Shown here: positions 27,169 through 35,581 of the stretch, one piece after another
Layout: each line of letters begins with the position of its first letter
Position numbering within the stretch: the stretch's first letter is position 1
Assembly (NCBI RefSeq): GCF_000007705.1
Contig: NC_005085.1
Location: 1,931,752 to 1,995,751, forward strand
Length of the DNA stretch: 64,000 bases
DNA from: Chromobacterium violaceum ATCC 12472
Lineage (GTDB): Bacteria; Pseudomonadota; Gammaproteobacteria; Burkholderiales; Chromobacteriaceae
Direction: 5' to 3'
Notes under the pieces: model-generated
What the model was told of the DNA's origin: nothing
The model's database searches: none
The model's input: the letters and a program-made list of their open reading frames with translations, nothing else
Made by a program: the position numbers and the translations under genes

Positions 27169-30100
27169 ATGGAAATTGACAATGGTTTTAGCGGTGCAGA
27201 CCGCTATGAAATCGGAATTTCCCGCCCGGGCGGCCGCATCATGTTGTCGGGAACGCAAGCCATCGTGCGGATGATGCTGGCTCAGGCCGCGGCGGATCGC
27301 GAGGCGGGCCTGAATACCGCGGGTTTCGCCAGCGGCTACCGGGGTTCGCCCTTAGGCGCGGTGGACATGGAGATGTGGAAGGCGAAGAGGGTTCTCGAGC
27401 AGGCGGGCATCCGCTTTCTGCCGGCGATCAATGAAGAGCTGGCCGCAACCGCCGTGCTCGGCACGCAACGGGTGGGCAGCGATGCCGACCGCAAGGTGGA
27501 TGGCGTGTTTGGCCTCTGGTATGGCAAGGGGCCGGGAGTGGATCGCGCCGGCGACGCGTTGCATCACGGCAATGCCTATGGCTCATCCGAGATGGGAGGC
27601 GTGCTGGTCATCGTCGGCGACGACCACGGCTGCGTGTCGTCATCGATGTCCCATCAGTCGGATCAGACTTTGATCGCCTGGGGCATGCCGGTCATCCATC
27701 CGGCCTCGGTCGCCGATTACGAAGCATACGGTTTGTGGGGCTGGGCGGCGTCGCGGCATTCCGGCTTGTGGATCGGATTCAAGGCCATCAGCGAAACAGT
27801 GGAAAGCTCGGTCTCCTGCCGCTCGGTCGAACGCCGCTCTTTCTCGCTGCCGCCGGTAGATCCGGGCAACGACGGCTTGCACTGGCGCTGGCCCGATTTG
27901 CCGGGGCCGCAGATGGAGCAGCGGATGGCGTTCAAGCTGGAAGCCTTTTCCGCCTTCGCCCGAGCCAATCCGTTGGACAAGCTTACCTTCGGCCAGGCTG
28001 CGCCGCGCTTGCTGATCGCTGCAGTCGGCAAGGCGCACGGCGACGTGATGGAGGCCTTGCGCCAGCTGGGCGCGGGCGAGGCCGAGCTGGAGTCGGCCGG
28101 CATCGCTTTATTGCAGGTCGGGCTGGTGTGGCCATTGTCTCCGTTGCTTGCGGAGCTGGCGGAGACGGCGGAAGCGGTACTGGTGGTCGAGGAGAAGGCT
28201 GCTGTAGCGGAGGCGCTGCTGAAGCAGCATCTGTACAACGTGCCGGAGGCGCGGCGGCCGGTAGTCATCGGCAAGGAGGATGAAGAGGGCCGGCCCTTGT
28301 TGCCGGTGGCGGAAGAGCTGCGCCCGTCCCGCTTGGCGCCGTTGCTGCTGGCGCGCTTGCAGGCGCTGGGCGTCAGCGCCGGCCTGCCGGCCTGCTGGCA
28401 ACAGCCGGTCTTGGATCATCCCGCCGGCTTGTTGAAGCGGACGCCTTATTTTTGTTCCGGCTGCCCGCACAATCTGTCGACATTGGTGCCCGAGGGCAGC
28501 CGGGCGCAACTAGGGATAGGCTGCCATGCGATGGCAGCCCGGATTCCGGAACGCCATACCAGCGGCAGCGTGCAGATGGGGGGGGAGGGCGTGGACTGGC
28601 TCGGCGCCGAAGGCTTCGTCGACACCGGCCACATCTTCCAGAACATGGGGGATGGCACTTTCTTCCACTCCGGGCATCTGGCGATCCGCCAGGCGGTGGC
28701 AGCCGGCAGCAACATCACTTACAAGCTGCTTTACAACGATGCGGTGGCGATGACCGGGGGGCAGCCCATCGACGGCAAGCTGACAGTGCCGCAAATCGTC
28801 AGGCTGGCGCTGGCGGAGCGGGTGGCCAGGGTGGTGGTGGTGGCCGACGATCCCGGACGATATGTCGGCGACAATGCCTTGCCTGGCGACACCCGCGTCT
28901 ATCATCGCGACCGCATGGACGAGGTGCAGCGTGAGCTGAGGGAGCTTAACGGAGTTTCGCTGTTGATCTACGACCAAGTCTGCGCGACCGAGGCCAGGCG
29001 GCGCCGCAAGCGCAAGCAGGCGCCGGCGCTGAACCGCAGCGTGGTGATCAACGAACAGGTCTGCGAGGGGTGCGGCGATTGCCAGAAAGCCTCCAACTGC
29101 CTGTCGGTTGTGCCGCTGAAGACGGATCATGGCGTCAAGCGGCGCATAGACCAGCATTCCTGCAATACCGATATGTCGTGCCTGAAGGGCTTTTGCCCCA
29201 GCTTCGTGACGCTGCGGGGGCGGCCTCGCGTCAAGCGGTCGGATGCCGAGCTGCAAAGAGCCGTCGGACAGGCGGTGGCGCGCTTGCCCGAACCCGGCGC
29301 GGCGCTGGGCACGGCGCCGTACGAAATACTGCTGACCGGCATTGGCGGTACCGGCGTAGTGACGGTGTCGTCCATCGTGGCGACCGCCGCGCATTTGCAG
29401 CAGGCCGCGGTATCGGTGCTCGATTTCACCGGTTTCGCGCAGAAGGGCGGTTCGGTGCTGAGCCACATCCGGCTGGCGAGCGACCGCGCGCAGTTACATC
29501 AGAACCGCATAGACCGGGGCGGCGCCGATGCCCTGATCGCCGCCGATTTGGTGGTGGCCACGGAGCGCGAGGCGCTGGAGTGCATCCGCGCCGGGAGGAC
29601 GCGCATCGCCGCCAACCTGCATGAGACCCAGGTTGGCCTGATGCTGCGCGATCCGACGCTGCAGGTCGACAGCGACGGAATGCTGTCTCTGTTGGAGAAG
29701 CGCAGCGGCGCGCAGGCGCTGGCGCTGGATGCGAAGGCGTTGGCCGAGCGCTTCGCCACTCCGCTGCAAGCCAATGTCTTGTTGCTGGGCTTCGCCTGGC
29801 AGGCCGGCCTGGTGCCGCTGCGGCTGGATGCCGTACGGCAGGCGATACGGCTGCAGGGAGGCAGCGGCGACGACAATCTGGCGGCCTTCGATTGCGGCCG
29901 CCTGGCCGCCGGCGATCCGGACGCGCTGCGGCGGCTGGATGGCGGCGAGCGGACGCAGGATGAGTTCGACGATTATGAGCGGCTGAAGTTGAGCCGCATG
30001 CGCCTTCTGGCCGAATACCAGAATCCGGAGTACGCGGCCCGCTATCTGCGGCGGCTGGGCAAGGTGGAGCAGGCCACCCGCGACTGGCAGGGCGAAGACG

Positions 30101-30669
30101 CCGTCCAGGCGGAGGCGCTGCGGATCGCCGTCGCGCGCAATCTTTACAAGCTGATGGCTTGCAAGGACGAGTACGAGGTCGCGCGGCAACTGAGCGACAG
30201 GGGGTTTCTGCAGCGTTTGGCCGAGGAGCACGGCAGCCTTGATGGCTTGCGCTTCCATCTGGCGCCGGACGTATTCAACTTCTGGCGCCGACAGCCGCGC
30301 AAGGTGGCTGTCGGCCGCTGGATCCTGCCGTTGATGCGTGGTCTGGCCCGGTTGCGTTTCCTGAGGGGCTCGATGTTCGATCCTTTCGCCGGCCAGGAAG
30401 ACCGCCGGGCGGAACGGCAGTTGCTGGCCGACTACGAGTCCTTGCTGGACACCCTCTGCGCCGGCCTTGAGCGCGGCAAGCTGGCCATCGCGGTGAAGTT
30501 GGCCAGGTTGCCGGAGTCAGTGCGCGGTTACGGCCACGTCAAGCTGGCCGCCATTCCGGCGATGGGCAAAAGGAAGGCCGAATTGCTGCTGGCCTTCTCC
30601 GAACCGTCGACCGGACAGCCCCTGCCGGAGCAGGCGCAGCGACGGCATATCCCGATCGTGGCCAGATAA
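27169..30669 (+). CDS. Fused indolepyruvate-type 2-oxoacid:ferredoxin oxidoreductase
   Basis: A 1166-residue single-chain enzyme combining the alpha (IorA-like) and gamma (IorB-like) parts. It would oxidatively decarboxylate a 2-oxo acid to an acyl-CoA. Seen: the N-terminal pyrimidine-binding domain (TAGFASGYRGSPLG), the ThDP motif NMGDGTFFHSG...YNDAVAMTGG near residues 492-530, Cys clusters CEGCGDC near 632 and CNTDMSCLKGFCPS near 664 for Fe-S, and the gamma-domain LLTGIGGTGVVTV near 720. Best-known homologues act on aryl pyruvates in amino-acid breakdown. The start at 27169 follows GGAG. It is the longest gene of the operon and is intact. Confidence 0.88.
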   Translation: MEIDNGFSGADRYEIGISRPGGRIMLSGTQAIVRMMLAQAAADREAGLNTAGFASGYRGSPLGAVDMEMWKAKRVLEQAGIRFLPAINEELAATAVLGTQRVGSDADRKVDGVFGLWYGKGPGVDRAGDALHHGNAYGSSEMGGVLVIVGDDHGCVSSSMSHQSDQTLIAWGMPVIHPASVADYEAYGLWGWAASRHSGLWIGFKAISETVESSVSCRSVERRSFSLPPVDPGNDGLHWRWPDLPGPQMEQRMAFKLEAFSAFARANPLDKLTFGQAAPRLLIAAVGKAHGDVMEALRQLGAGEAELESAGIALLQVGLVWPLSPLLAELAETAEAVLVVEEKAAVAEALLKQHLYNVPEARRPVVIGKEDEEGRPLLPVAEELRPSRLAPLLLARLQALGVSAGLPACWQQPVLDHPAGLLKRTPYFCSGCPHNLSTLVPEGSRAQLGIGCHAMAARIPERHTSGSVQMGGEGVDWLGAEGFVDTGHIFQNMGDGTFFHSGHLAIRQAVAAGSNITYKLLYNDAVAMTGGQPIDGKLTVPQIVRLALAERVARVVVVADDPGRYVGDNALPGDTRVYHRDRMDEVQRELRELNGVSLLIYDQVCATEARRRRKRKQAPALNRSVVINEQVCEGCGDCQKASNCLSVVPLKTDHGVKRRIDQHSCNTDMSCLKGFCPSFVTLRGRPRVKRSDAELQRAVGQAVARLPEPGAALGTAPYEILLTGIGGTGVVTVSSIVATAAHLQQAAVSVLDFTGFAQKGGSVLSHIRLASDRAQLHQNRIDRGGADALIAADLVVATEREALECIRAGRTRIAANLHETQVGLMLRDPTLQVDSDGMLSLLEKRSGAQALALDAKALAERFATPLQANVLLLGFAWQAGLVPLRLDAVRQAIRLQGGSGDDNLAAFDCGRLAAGDPDALRRLDGGERTQDEFDDYERLKLSRMRLLAEYQNPEYAARYLRRLGKVEQATRDWQGEDAVQAEALRIAVARNLYKLMACKDEYEVARQLSDRGFLQRLAEEHGSLDGLRFHLAPDVFNFWRRQPRKVAVGRWILPLMRGLARLRFLRGSMFDPFAGQEDRRAERQLLADYESLLDTLCAGLERGKLAIAVKLARLPESVRGYGHVKLAAIPAMGKRKAELLLAFSEPSTGQPLPEQAQRRHIPIVAR

Positions 30670-30736
30670 CGCCGGCGGTTGCCGTGTTCCGGCCATGGAG
30701 TTGAACGATGATTGACAACAGAGAAGGCAAGCGACG

Positions 30737-32233
30737 ATGACGACGGTTCAGGCCTCTTTTTCCGCCACGGGCACGCCGCGGCGTGATTCCGCGGTATGGC
30801 AGGCCATAGAGTGGCTGGTCGATAGCGGCAGTTTTTACCAGCTGGACGCGCTGAGCGAGCATGATTGCCAGCACTTCGGCACCGCCGGCCGCAAGGTACC
30901 CGGCGATGGCCTGGTGACCGGGCATGGCCGGATCGACGGCCGGCCTGTGCTGGTTTACGCCCATGACCGCGATTTTCTCGGCGGCAGTTCCAGCCGGGTG
31001 CATGCGGTGCGGATAGGCAAGTTGCTGGACATGGCGCTGCAGCTTGGCCTGCCGGTGATAGGCCTCAACGATTCCTCCGGGATTCGGATACACGAAGGAG
31101 TCGACGCCGGCGCGCAATTCAGCGAGGTGTTCCACAAGACGGTCAAGGCTTCCGGCGTGGTGCCGCAGATCTCGGTGATCCTGGGCGACTGCGCCGGGGG
31201 CGCGGCCTATGCGCCGGCCTTGACCGACTTCATCGTCATGGCGGGCGCGGAGTCGACGATGTTCCTGACCGGGCCGTCGGTGATCCGTTCGGCGACGGGC
31301 GAAAGCGTCACCAAGGAGGAGATCGGCGGCGCGCAGCTGCATGCCGAAGTCACTGGCTTGGCTCATTTCAATTGTGATGGACGCGAGCAGGCGGTGGCGC
31401 TGGTGCGGGAGCTGCTCGGTTACCTGCCGCAGAACAACGCCAGTCCGACGCCGCGCGTCGATCGCGGGGATACCGGTCCCAGGCGCACCCCGCGCCTGGA
31501 GCGGCTGATTCCAGCCCATCAGAACGAACCCTACGATGTGCTGGATGTCGTCGCCGAAATCGCCGACAACAACGAATTCCTCGAAATCCAGGCCCAGTAC
31601 GCCCCAAACCTGGTGACCGGCTTCGCCCGCTTCGGCGGGCGCACTGTTGGCGTGCTGGCCAGCCAGCCGTTGCAGCGCGCAGGTTGTCTCGATGTCGACT
31701 CCTCGCTGAAGGGCGCTCGCTTCGTGCGCTTGTGCGACAGCTTCGATATCCCGCTGTTGACGCTGCTGGACGTGCCCGGCTACTTGCCCGGCCGCGAACA
31801 GGAGACGCGCGGCATCATCGGCGCCGGGGCCAAGCTGCTGCACGCCTATTGCGAGGCCAGCGTGCCCAAGCTGGCCATCGTGCTGCGCAAGGCTTACGGC
31901 GGCGCTTATCCGACGCTGGCCAATTGGTCCGCGACCGACTTCACCTTCGCATTGGAGCAGGCGGAAATCGCCGTGATGGGGCCGCAAGGGGCGGTCGACA
32001 TCATTTTCCGCAGAGAGCTGGCCGCCGCGGCGGATCCTGCGTCATTGAGGGAGAAGCTGCTGGACGACTACCGCGCAGCGCATGCCAATGCGTCGTATTC
32101 CGCCAAGAAAGGTTATGTGGATGGCTTGCTGGCTGCCGCTGAAGTGCGCAACGCCGTGCTGTCCCATCTGCAGCTGCTGGCGGACAAGGTGGGCGGCACC
32201 CCGGCCCGCCGCCATTCCAACATCCCGCTTTAG
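30737..32233 (+). CDS. Acyl-CoA carboxylase carboxyltransferase subunit (PccB-like)
   Basis: A 498-residue carboxyltransferase with both crotonase-fold halves. Seen: N-half oxyanion loops VIGLNDSSGIRIHEG and ILGDCAGGAAYAPALTDF, and C-half LTLLDVPGYLPGREQETRGIIGAGAKLL and IVLRKAYGGAY (split), as in propionyl-CoA and methylmalonyl-CoA type subunits. It transfers carboxyl from carboxybiotin to an acyl-CoA. The substrate (acetyl-, propionyl-, branched or aryl-acyl-CoA) cannot be told from these motifs. The biotin carboxylase and biotin carrier are separate genes further downstream. Confidence 0.87.
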   Translation: MTTVQASFSATGTPRRDSAVWQAIEWLVDSGSFYQLDALSEHDCQHFGTAGRKVPGDGLVTGHGRIDGRPVLVYAHDRDFLGGSSSRVHAVRIGKLLDMALQLGLPVIGLNDSSGIRIHEGVDAGAQFSEVFHKTVKASGVVPQISVILGDCAGGAAYAPALTDFIVMAGAESTMFLTGPSVIRSATGESVTKEEIGGAQLHAEVTGLAHFNCDGREQAVALVRELLGYLPQNNASPTPRVDRGDTGPRRTPRLERLIPAHQNEPYDVLDVVAEIADNNEFLEIQAQYAPNLVTGFARFGGRTVGVLASQPLQRAGCLDVDSSLKGARFVRLCDSFDIPLLTLLDVPGYLPGREQETRGIIGAGAKLLHAYCEASVPKLAIVLRKAYGGAYPTLANWSATDFTFALEQAEIAVMGPQGAVDIIFRRELAAAADPASLREKLLDDYRAAHANASYSAKKGYVDGLLAAAEVRNAVLSHLQLLADKVGGTPARRHSNIPL

Positions 32234-32248
32234 AAAGGTCTGTATCTC

Positions 32249-33466
32249 ATGAAGATTCCCCGTTCCAAGGAAGACGATTACAGCCAGGCAATCATCGCGC
32301 AACGCCACGGCTGGCTGGAGACGTTCACCGGGCAGCATTTTCCGTATTTGCAGGGACGGCCCTACGAGCCGGGCTCGGTGCTGGGCACTTGCGAGAACTA
32401 TGTCGGCACCGTCGGCGTGCCGGTCGGCCTGGCCGGGCCGCTCGCCATTCACGGCAGCCGGGCGCAGGGGGAGTTCGTCGTGCCGATGGCGACGACGGAG
32501 GGCGCGCTGGTGGCGTCCTTCTCGCGCGGCATGAGCATCATCACCGAAAGCGGAGGTTGCCATGTGCTGAGCCCGGGCAATGTCCTGCCGGGCGAGACCG
32601 GGCAGCCGTACCGCGTGCTGGGCGACGCGCTGACCAAGATCTCCGCCGTGGTGCTGCGGGACGCGGCCGAGGCCGGCCGGTTCGACGGCTGGTTGCGAGA
32701 ACACCTGCCGCAGATCGTCGCCGCAGCCAACGCCACCAGCCGATTCGCCAGGCTGCTGGAAGTCAGCCCGCTGTTCCATGGCGACTTGGTCGGCCTCGCC
32801 TTCACCTACTCCACAGACCAGGCGATGGGGCTGAATATGGCGACCAAGGCCAATGAAGCGGCTTGTCGCTATATCCTCGCCCACAGCGGCGGCTTGGCCA
32901 TCGACTATTTCAACACTTTGGGAGGGGACAAGCGCTTTGTGCCGGACCAGGCCAAGGGACGGTACGTGTCGGCCAGCGTCAGAATCCCGGCCCAGTTGCT
33001 GCAACAGCGGCTGCGCACCACGGCGCACAGGATGCGGCGCTTCCTCGGAGCCTGCAATATCCTGCTGGCTCAGCGCGGCGCCACGGCGCCCAATATCCAT
33101 ATCGCCAATGCGCTGACGGCCATGTTCATCGCCTGCGGCCAGGACCCGGCTTTCGTCACGGTGTCGTTCAAGAACGCCAGCACCATGTTCGAGCCGCAGA
33201 GCAACGGCGATCTGCTCGCCTCTGTGACGCTGCCCAATTTGTTGCTGGGCACGGTCGGCGGCGGAGTCAAGCTGCCGGGGCAGCAGGAATGCCTGCGGAT
33301 GCTGGGCTGCGAGGACGACGTGATCAAGCTGGCCGAGATCATCGCCGCCGTCGCGCTGGCCGGCGAAGTCTCGGTGGCGGGCGCCGTGACGGCGGGCGAG
33401 TTCACGCATGCGCACACCGTGCTGGGGCGCGGGCTGCACGGCGACAATGCGGAGCGCAAGGCATGA
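32249..33466 (+). CDS. Hydroxymethylglutaryl-CoA reductase homologue
   Basis: A 405-residue reductase. Seen: the substrate-binding ENYVGTVGVPVGLAGPL, VPMATTEGALVAS with catalytic Glu84, LNMATKANEA, catalytic Lys228 in GGDKRF, Asp299 in ACGQDPAF, LGTVGGGVKLPGQQECLRMLG and a C-terminal THAHTVLGRG with His389. All four catalytic residues are present. The C-terminal motif and the GTVGGG loop look more like class I (archaeal/eukaryotic) enzymes than the degradative class II enzyme of Pseudomonas mevalonii. No mevalonate kinase or HMG-CoA lyase is nearby, so the direction and true substrate are open. It sits between the carboxylase subunits and overlaps the biotin carboxylase by four bases. Confidence 0.85.
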   Translation: MKIPRSKEDDYSQAIIAQRHGWLETFTGQHFPYLQGRPYEPGSVLGTCENYVGTVGVPVGLAGPLAIHGSRAQGEFVVPMATTEGALVASFSRGMSIITESGGCHVLSPGNVLPGETGQPYRVLGDALTKISAVVLRDAAEAGRFDGWLREHLPQIVAAANATSRFARLLEVSPLFHGDLVGLAFTYSTDQAMGLNMATKANEAACRYILAHSGGLAIDYFNTLGGDKRFVPDQAKGRYVSASVRIPAQLLQQRLRTTAHRMRRFLGACNILLAQRGATAPNIHIANALTAMFIACGQDPAFVTVSFKNASTMFEPQSNGDLLASVTLPNLLLGTVGGGVKLPGQQECLRMLGCEDDVIKLAEIIAAVALAGEVSVAGAVTAGEFTHAHTVLGRGLHGDNAERKA

Positions 33467-34953
33467 TACGGCGGCTGCTGCTCTGTTGCCGCGGCGAGAT
33501 CGCGCTGCGCTTCATCCGCACTTGCCGCTTGATGGGTGTGGAAACCGTGGCGGCTTATCCGGCGGAGGATGACGGCCACCCCTACGTTCTGGCCGCCGAT
33601 CAGCGCTTTCCCATCGAGGCGGCCAGCGCCGGCAGCGCGATGGCTGAAGTGCTGCAAGTCGCCCGCTTGGCGCGGGTGGACGCGATCGCGCCGGGCTATG
33701 GCCCTCTGGCGGAAAACGCCGAATTCGCCGCGGCTTGCGCCGAGGCCGGTTTCATCTTCGTCGGTCCCAGGCCGGAGGCCATCCGGCAGTCCGGCGACAA
33801 GCTGCGCGCCCGCGAGGCCGCCTGCCTGGCCGGCGTGCCGGTGATCCCCGGCGGCCATCCTGGGGACGGGCTGGAGCAATCGCTGGATCTGGCGCGGGAA
33901 ATCGGCTTTCCGGTGCTGATCAAGGCGGTGATGGGAGGCGGCGGCCGCGGCATACGGGTGGTGGAGGCGCCGGAGGCCTTCGCCGGCGCGCTCGATGAAG
34001 TGAGGAGTGAGGCGCTTTCCGCATTCGGCTGCGGCGATGTCTATCTCGAGCGGTTCCTCGGCACCGCCATCCGCCATATCGAGGTGCAGGTGCTGGGCGA
34101 CAAGCACGGCAATGTGCTGCATCTGGGCGACCGCGGCTGCAGCGTCCAGCGTCGGCGGCAAAAACTGGTGGAGGAAGCGCCGGTGCCGGGACTGGACGCG
34201 GCGCTGAGGAACGAATTGCGGCTGGCGGCGCTGGCGATCGCGCGGCAGCTGGGCTACGACAGCGCCGGCACCGTCGAATTCCTGGTTGCCGGCGACGGGC
34301 GTTTCTACTTCATCGAAATGAACGCGCGCATCCAGGTGGAGCATCCGGTGACGGAGGCGATCACCGGGATCGATCTGGTCGAGCAGATGATTCATGTCGC
34401 CGGCGGCGGACGTTTGTCGCTGCGCCAGGATGACATCGAATTCCGCGGCCATGCGGTCGAATTCAGGCTCTGCGCCGAAGACCCGCGCAATCAGTTCTTT
34501 CCGGCTGCCGGACGGGTCGCCAGCTATGCCGTGCCGGAGGGCGAGGGCGTGCGGCTGGATTCGGGCGTGGCCAGCGGCGTCGCGCAGTCGCCGCGATTCG
34601 ACAGCTTGTGCGCCAAGCTCATCGTCCATCAGTCCAGCCGTGAACGCGCGCTGGCGCGCGCCTCGCATGCGCTGGGAGAGTTCCGCCTGTTCGGCTTTCC
34701 GACCAATGTCCCGTTCCATCACTGGTTGCTGGAGCAGCCGCAGTTCCGCGACGGCAGCTACGACTTGTCGTTGCTGGAGGATTTCGAGCTGCCGCCGGAG
34801 CGACTGCATGCCGTCGACCGAAGGGCGGTGTTTGCCGCGGCGCTGGCGACGGCGCTGGCTGGCGTGGCCGGGCGCAGGCCGGAGGGCTCGGCCGCGGTGT
34901 CGGGCTGGAAACTGCGCAACGATCCGCTGCTGGCGGCCGGCGCGCGAGGCTAG
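33463..34953 (+). CDS. Biotin carboxylase subunit of an acyl-CoA carboxylase
   Basis: A 496-residue ATP-grasp enzyme that carboxylates biotin with ATP and bicarbonate. Seen: glycine-rich ATP loop KAVMGGGGRGIRVV, RHIEVQVLGDKHGNVLHLGDRGCS (split), EEAPVPG, and FIEMNARIQVEHPVTE. Two N-terminal motifs deviate: the usual ANRGEIA reads CCRGEIA and HPGYGFLSEN reads APGYGPLAEN. It starts at the ATG that overlaps the HMG-CoA reductase stop (ATGA). It is shorter than fused carboxylase alpha chains because its carrier domain is encoded separately by the next gene. Confidence 0.87.
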   Translation: MIRRLLLCCRGEIALRFIRTCRLMGVETVAAYPAEDDGHPYVLAADQRFPIEAASAGSAMAEVLQVARLARVDAIAPGYGPLAENAEFAAACAEAGFIFVGPRPEAIRQSGDKLRAREAACLAGVPVIPGGHPGDGLEQSLDLAREIGFPVLIKAVMGGGGRGIRVVEAPEAFAGALDEVRSEALSAFGCGDVYLERFLGTAIRHIEVQVLGDKHGNVLHLGDRGCSVQRRRQKLVEEAPVPGLDAALRNELRLAALAIARQLGYDSAGTVEFLVAGDGRFYFIEMNARIQVEHPVTEAITGIDLVEQMIHVAGGGRLSLRQDDIEFRGHAVEFRLCAEDPRNQFFPAAGRVASYAVPEGEGVRLDSGVASGVAQSPRFDSLCAKLIVHQSSRERALARASHALGEFRLFGFPTNVPFHHWLLEQPQFRDGSYDLSLLEDFELPPERLHAVDRRAVFAAALATALAGVAGRRPEGSAAVSGWKLRNDPLLAAGARG

Positions 34954-34964
34954 GAGGGGAGTGG

Positions 34965-35537
34965 ATGAACGATAGAGTGGACAGAGAGGGCGGCGTGGCG
35001 TTGCGGTTGCACGCCGCTCTGCCCGCAGGCTGGAGCGGCGGGATCGAACTGCGCGGCGATGGCGAGGCGGGTTACCGGTTGAGCGCGGAAGGGCTGCCGC
35101 CGGTTGACGGCGAACTATTGTATTTCGACGCGGACTCGTTCCGGCAGGGCAAGGCCAGCCGTCTGCAATGCCGGCTGGACGGGATGCTGGTCGAGTGCTC
35201 GGTGATGGCTGGGCCTTCCGGCGCCGTCTGCGTACTGGCGGACGGGTTCTACAGCGAAGTCCGCTTGGCCGATCCGTCATCGTCGCGTTTTTCCTCGCGC
35301 CGCTCCGGGCGAGCATCGTCGGAGGAGGGCGTGTTGGTCGCGCCGATGCCGGCGACGGTCACCGAGCTGCTGGTGGCGCCGGGCCAGGCCGTGACGGCAG
35401 GCCAGCCGGTGGGGCGGATAGAAGCGATGAAAATGGTGATGACGCTGACCGCCCCGAGGGATGGCGTGGTGGGCGAAGTGGCGGTGGCGCCGCGGGATCC
35501 GGTTCTCGCCGGACAGCGGCTGATGGTGTTCGAGTAG
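34965..35537 (+). CDS. Biotin carboxyl carrier protein
   Basis: A 190-residue protein. Residues 115-190 form a biotinyl/lipoyl domain with EAMKM and the biotinylated Lys156, preceded by VLVAPMPATVTELLVAPGQAV. The first 100 residues form an uncharacterised beta-rich region (ELLYFDADSFRQGKASRLQCRLDGML) that may bridge the carboxylase and transferase subunits, as the BT domain does in fused acyl-CoA carboxylases. It lies 11 bases after the biotin carboxylase gene. Confidence 0.87.
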   Translation: MNDRVDREGGVALRLHAALPAGWSGGIELRGDGEAGYRLSAEGLPPVDGELLYFDADSFRQGKASRLQCRLDGMLVECSVMAGPSGAVCVLADGFYSEVRLADPSSSRFSSRRSGRASSEEGVLVAPMPATVTELLVAPGQAVTAGQPVGRIEAMKMVMTLTAPRDGVVGEVAVAPRDPVLAGQRLMVFE

Positions 35538-35581
35538 GCGGTCCCGCGGGGCCGAATCATTACGCTTGAGGAGAAACGATC

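Noticed and set aside
33070-35316. A 748-residue open frame antisense to the HMG-CoA reductase and biotin carboxylase genes
   Set aside because: It crosses three real genes on the opposite strand, is Arg/Gln/His-rich without motifs, and lacks a ribosome-binding site.
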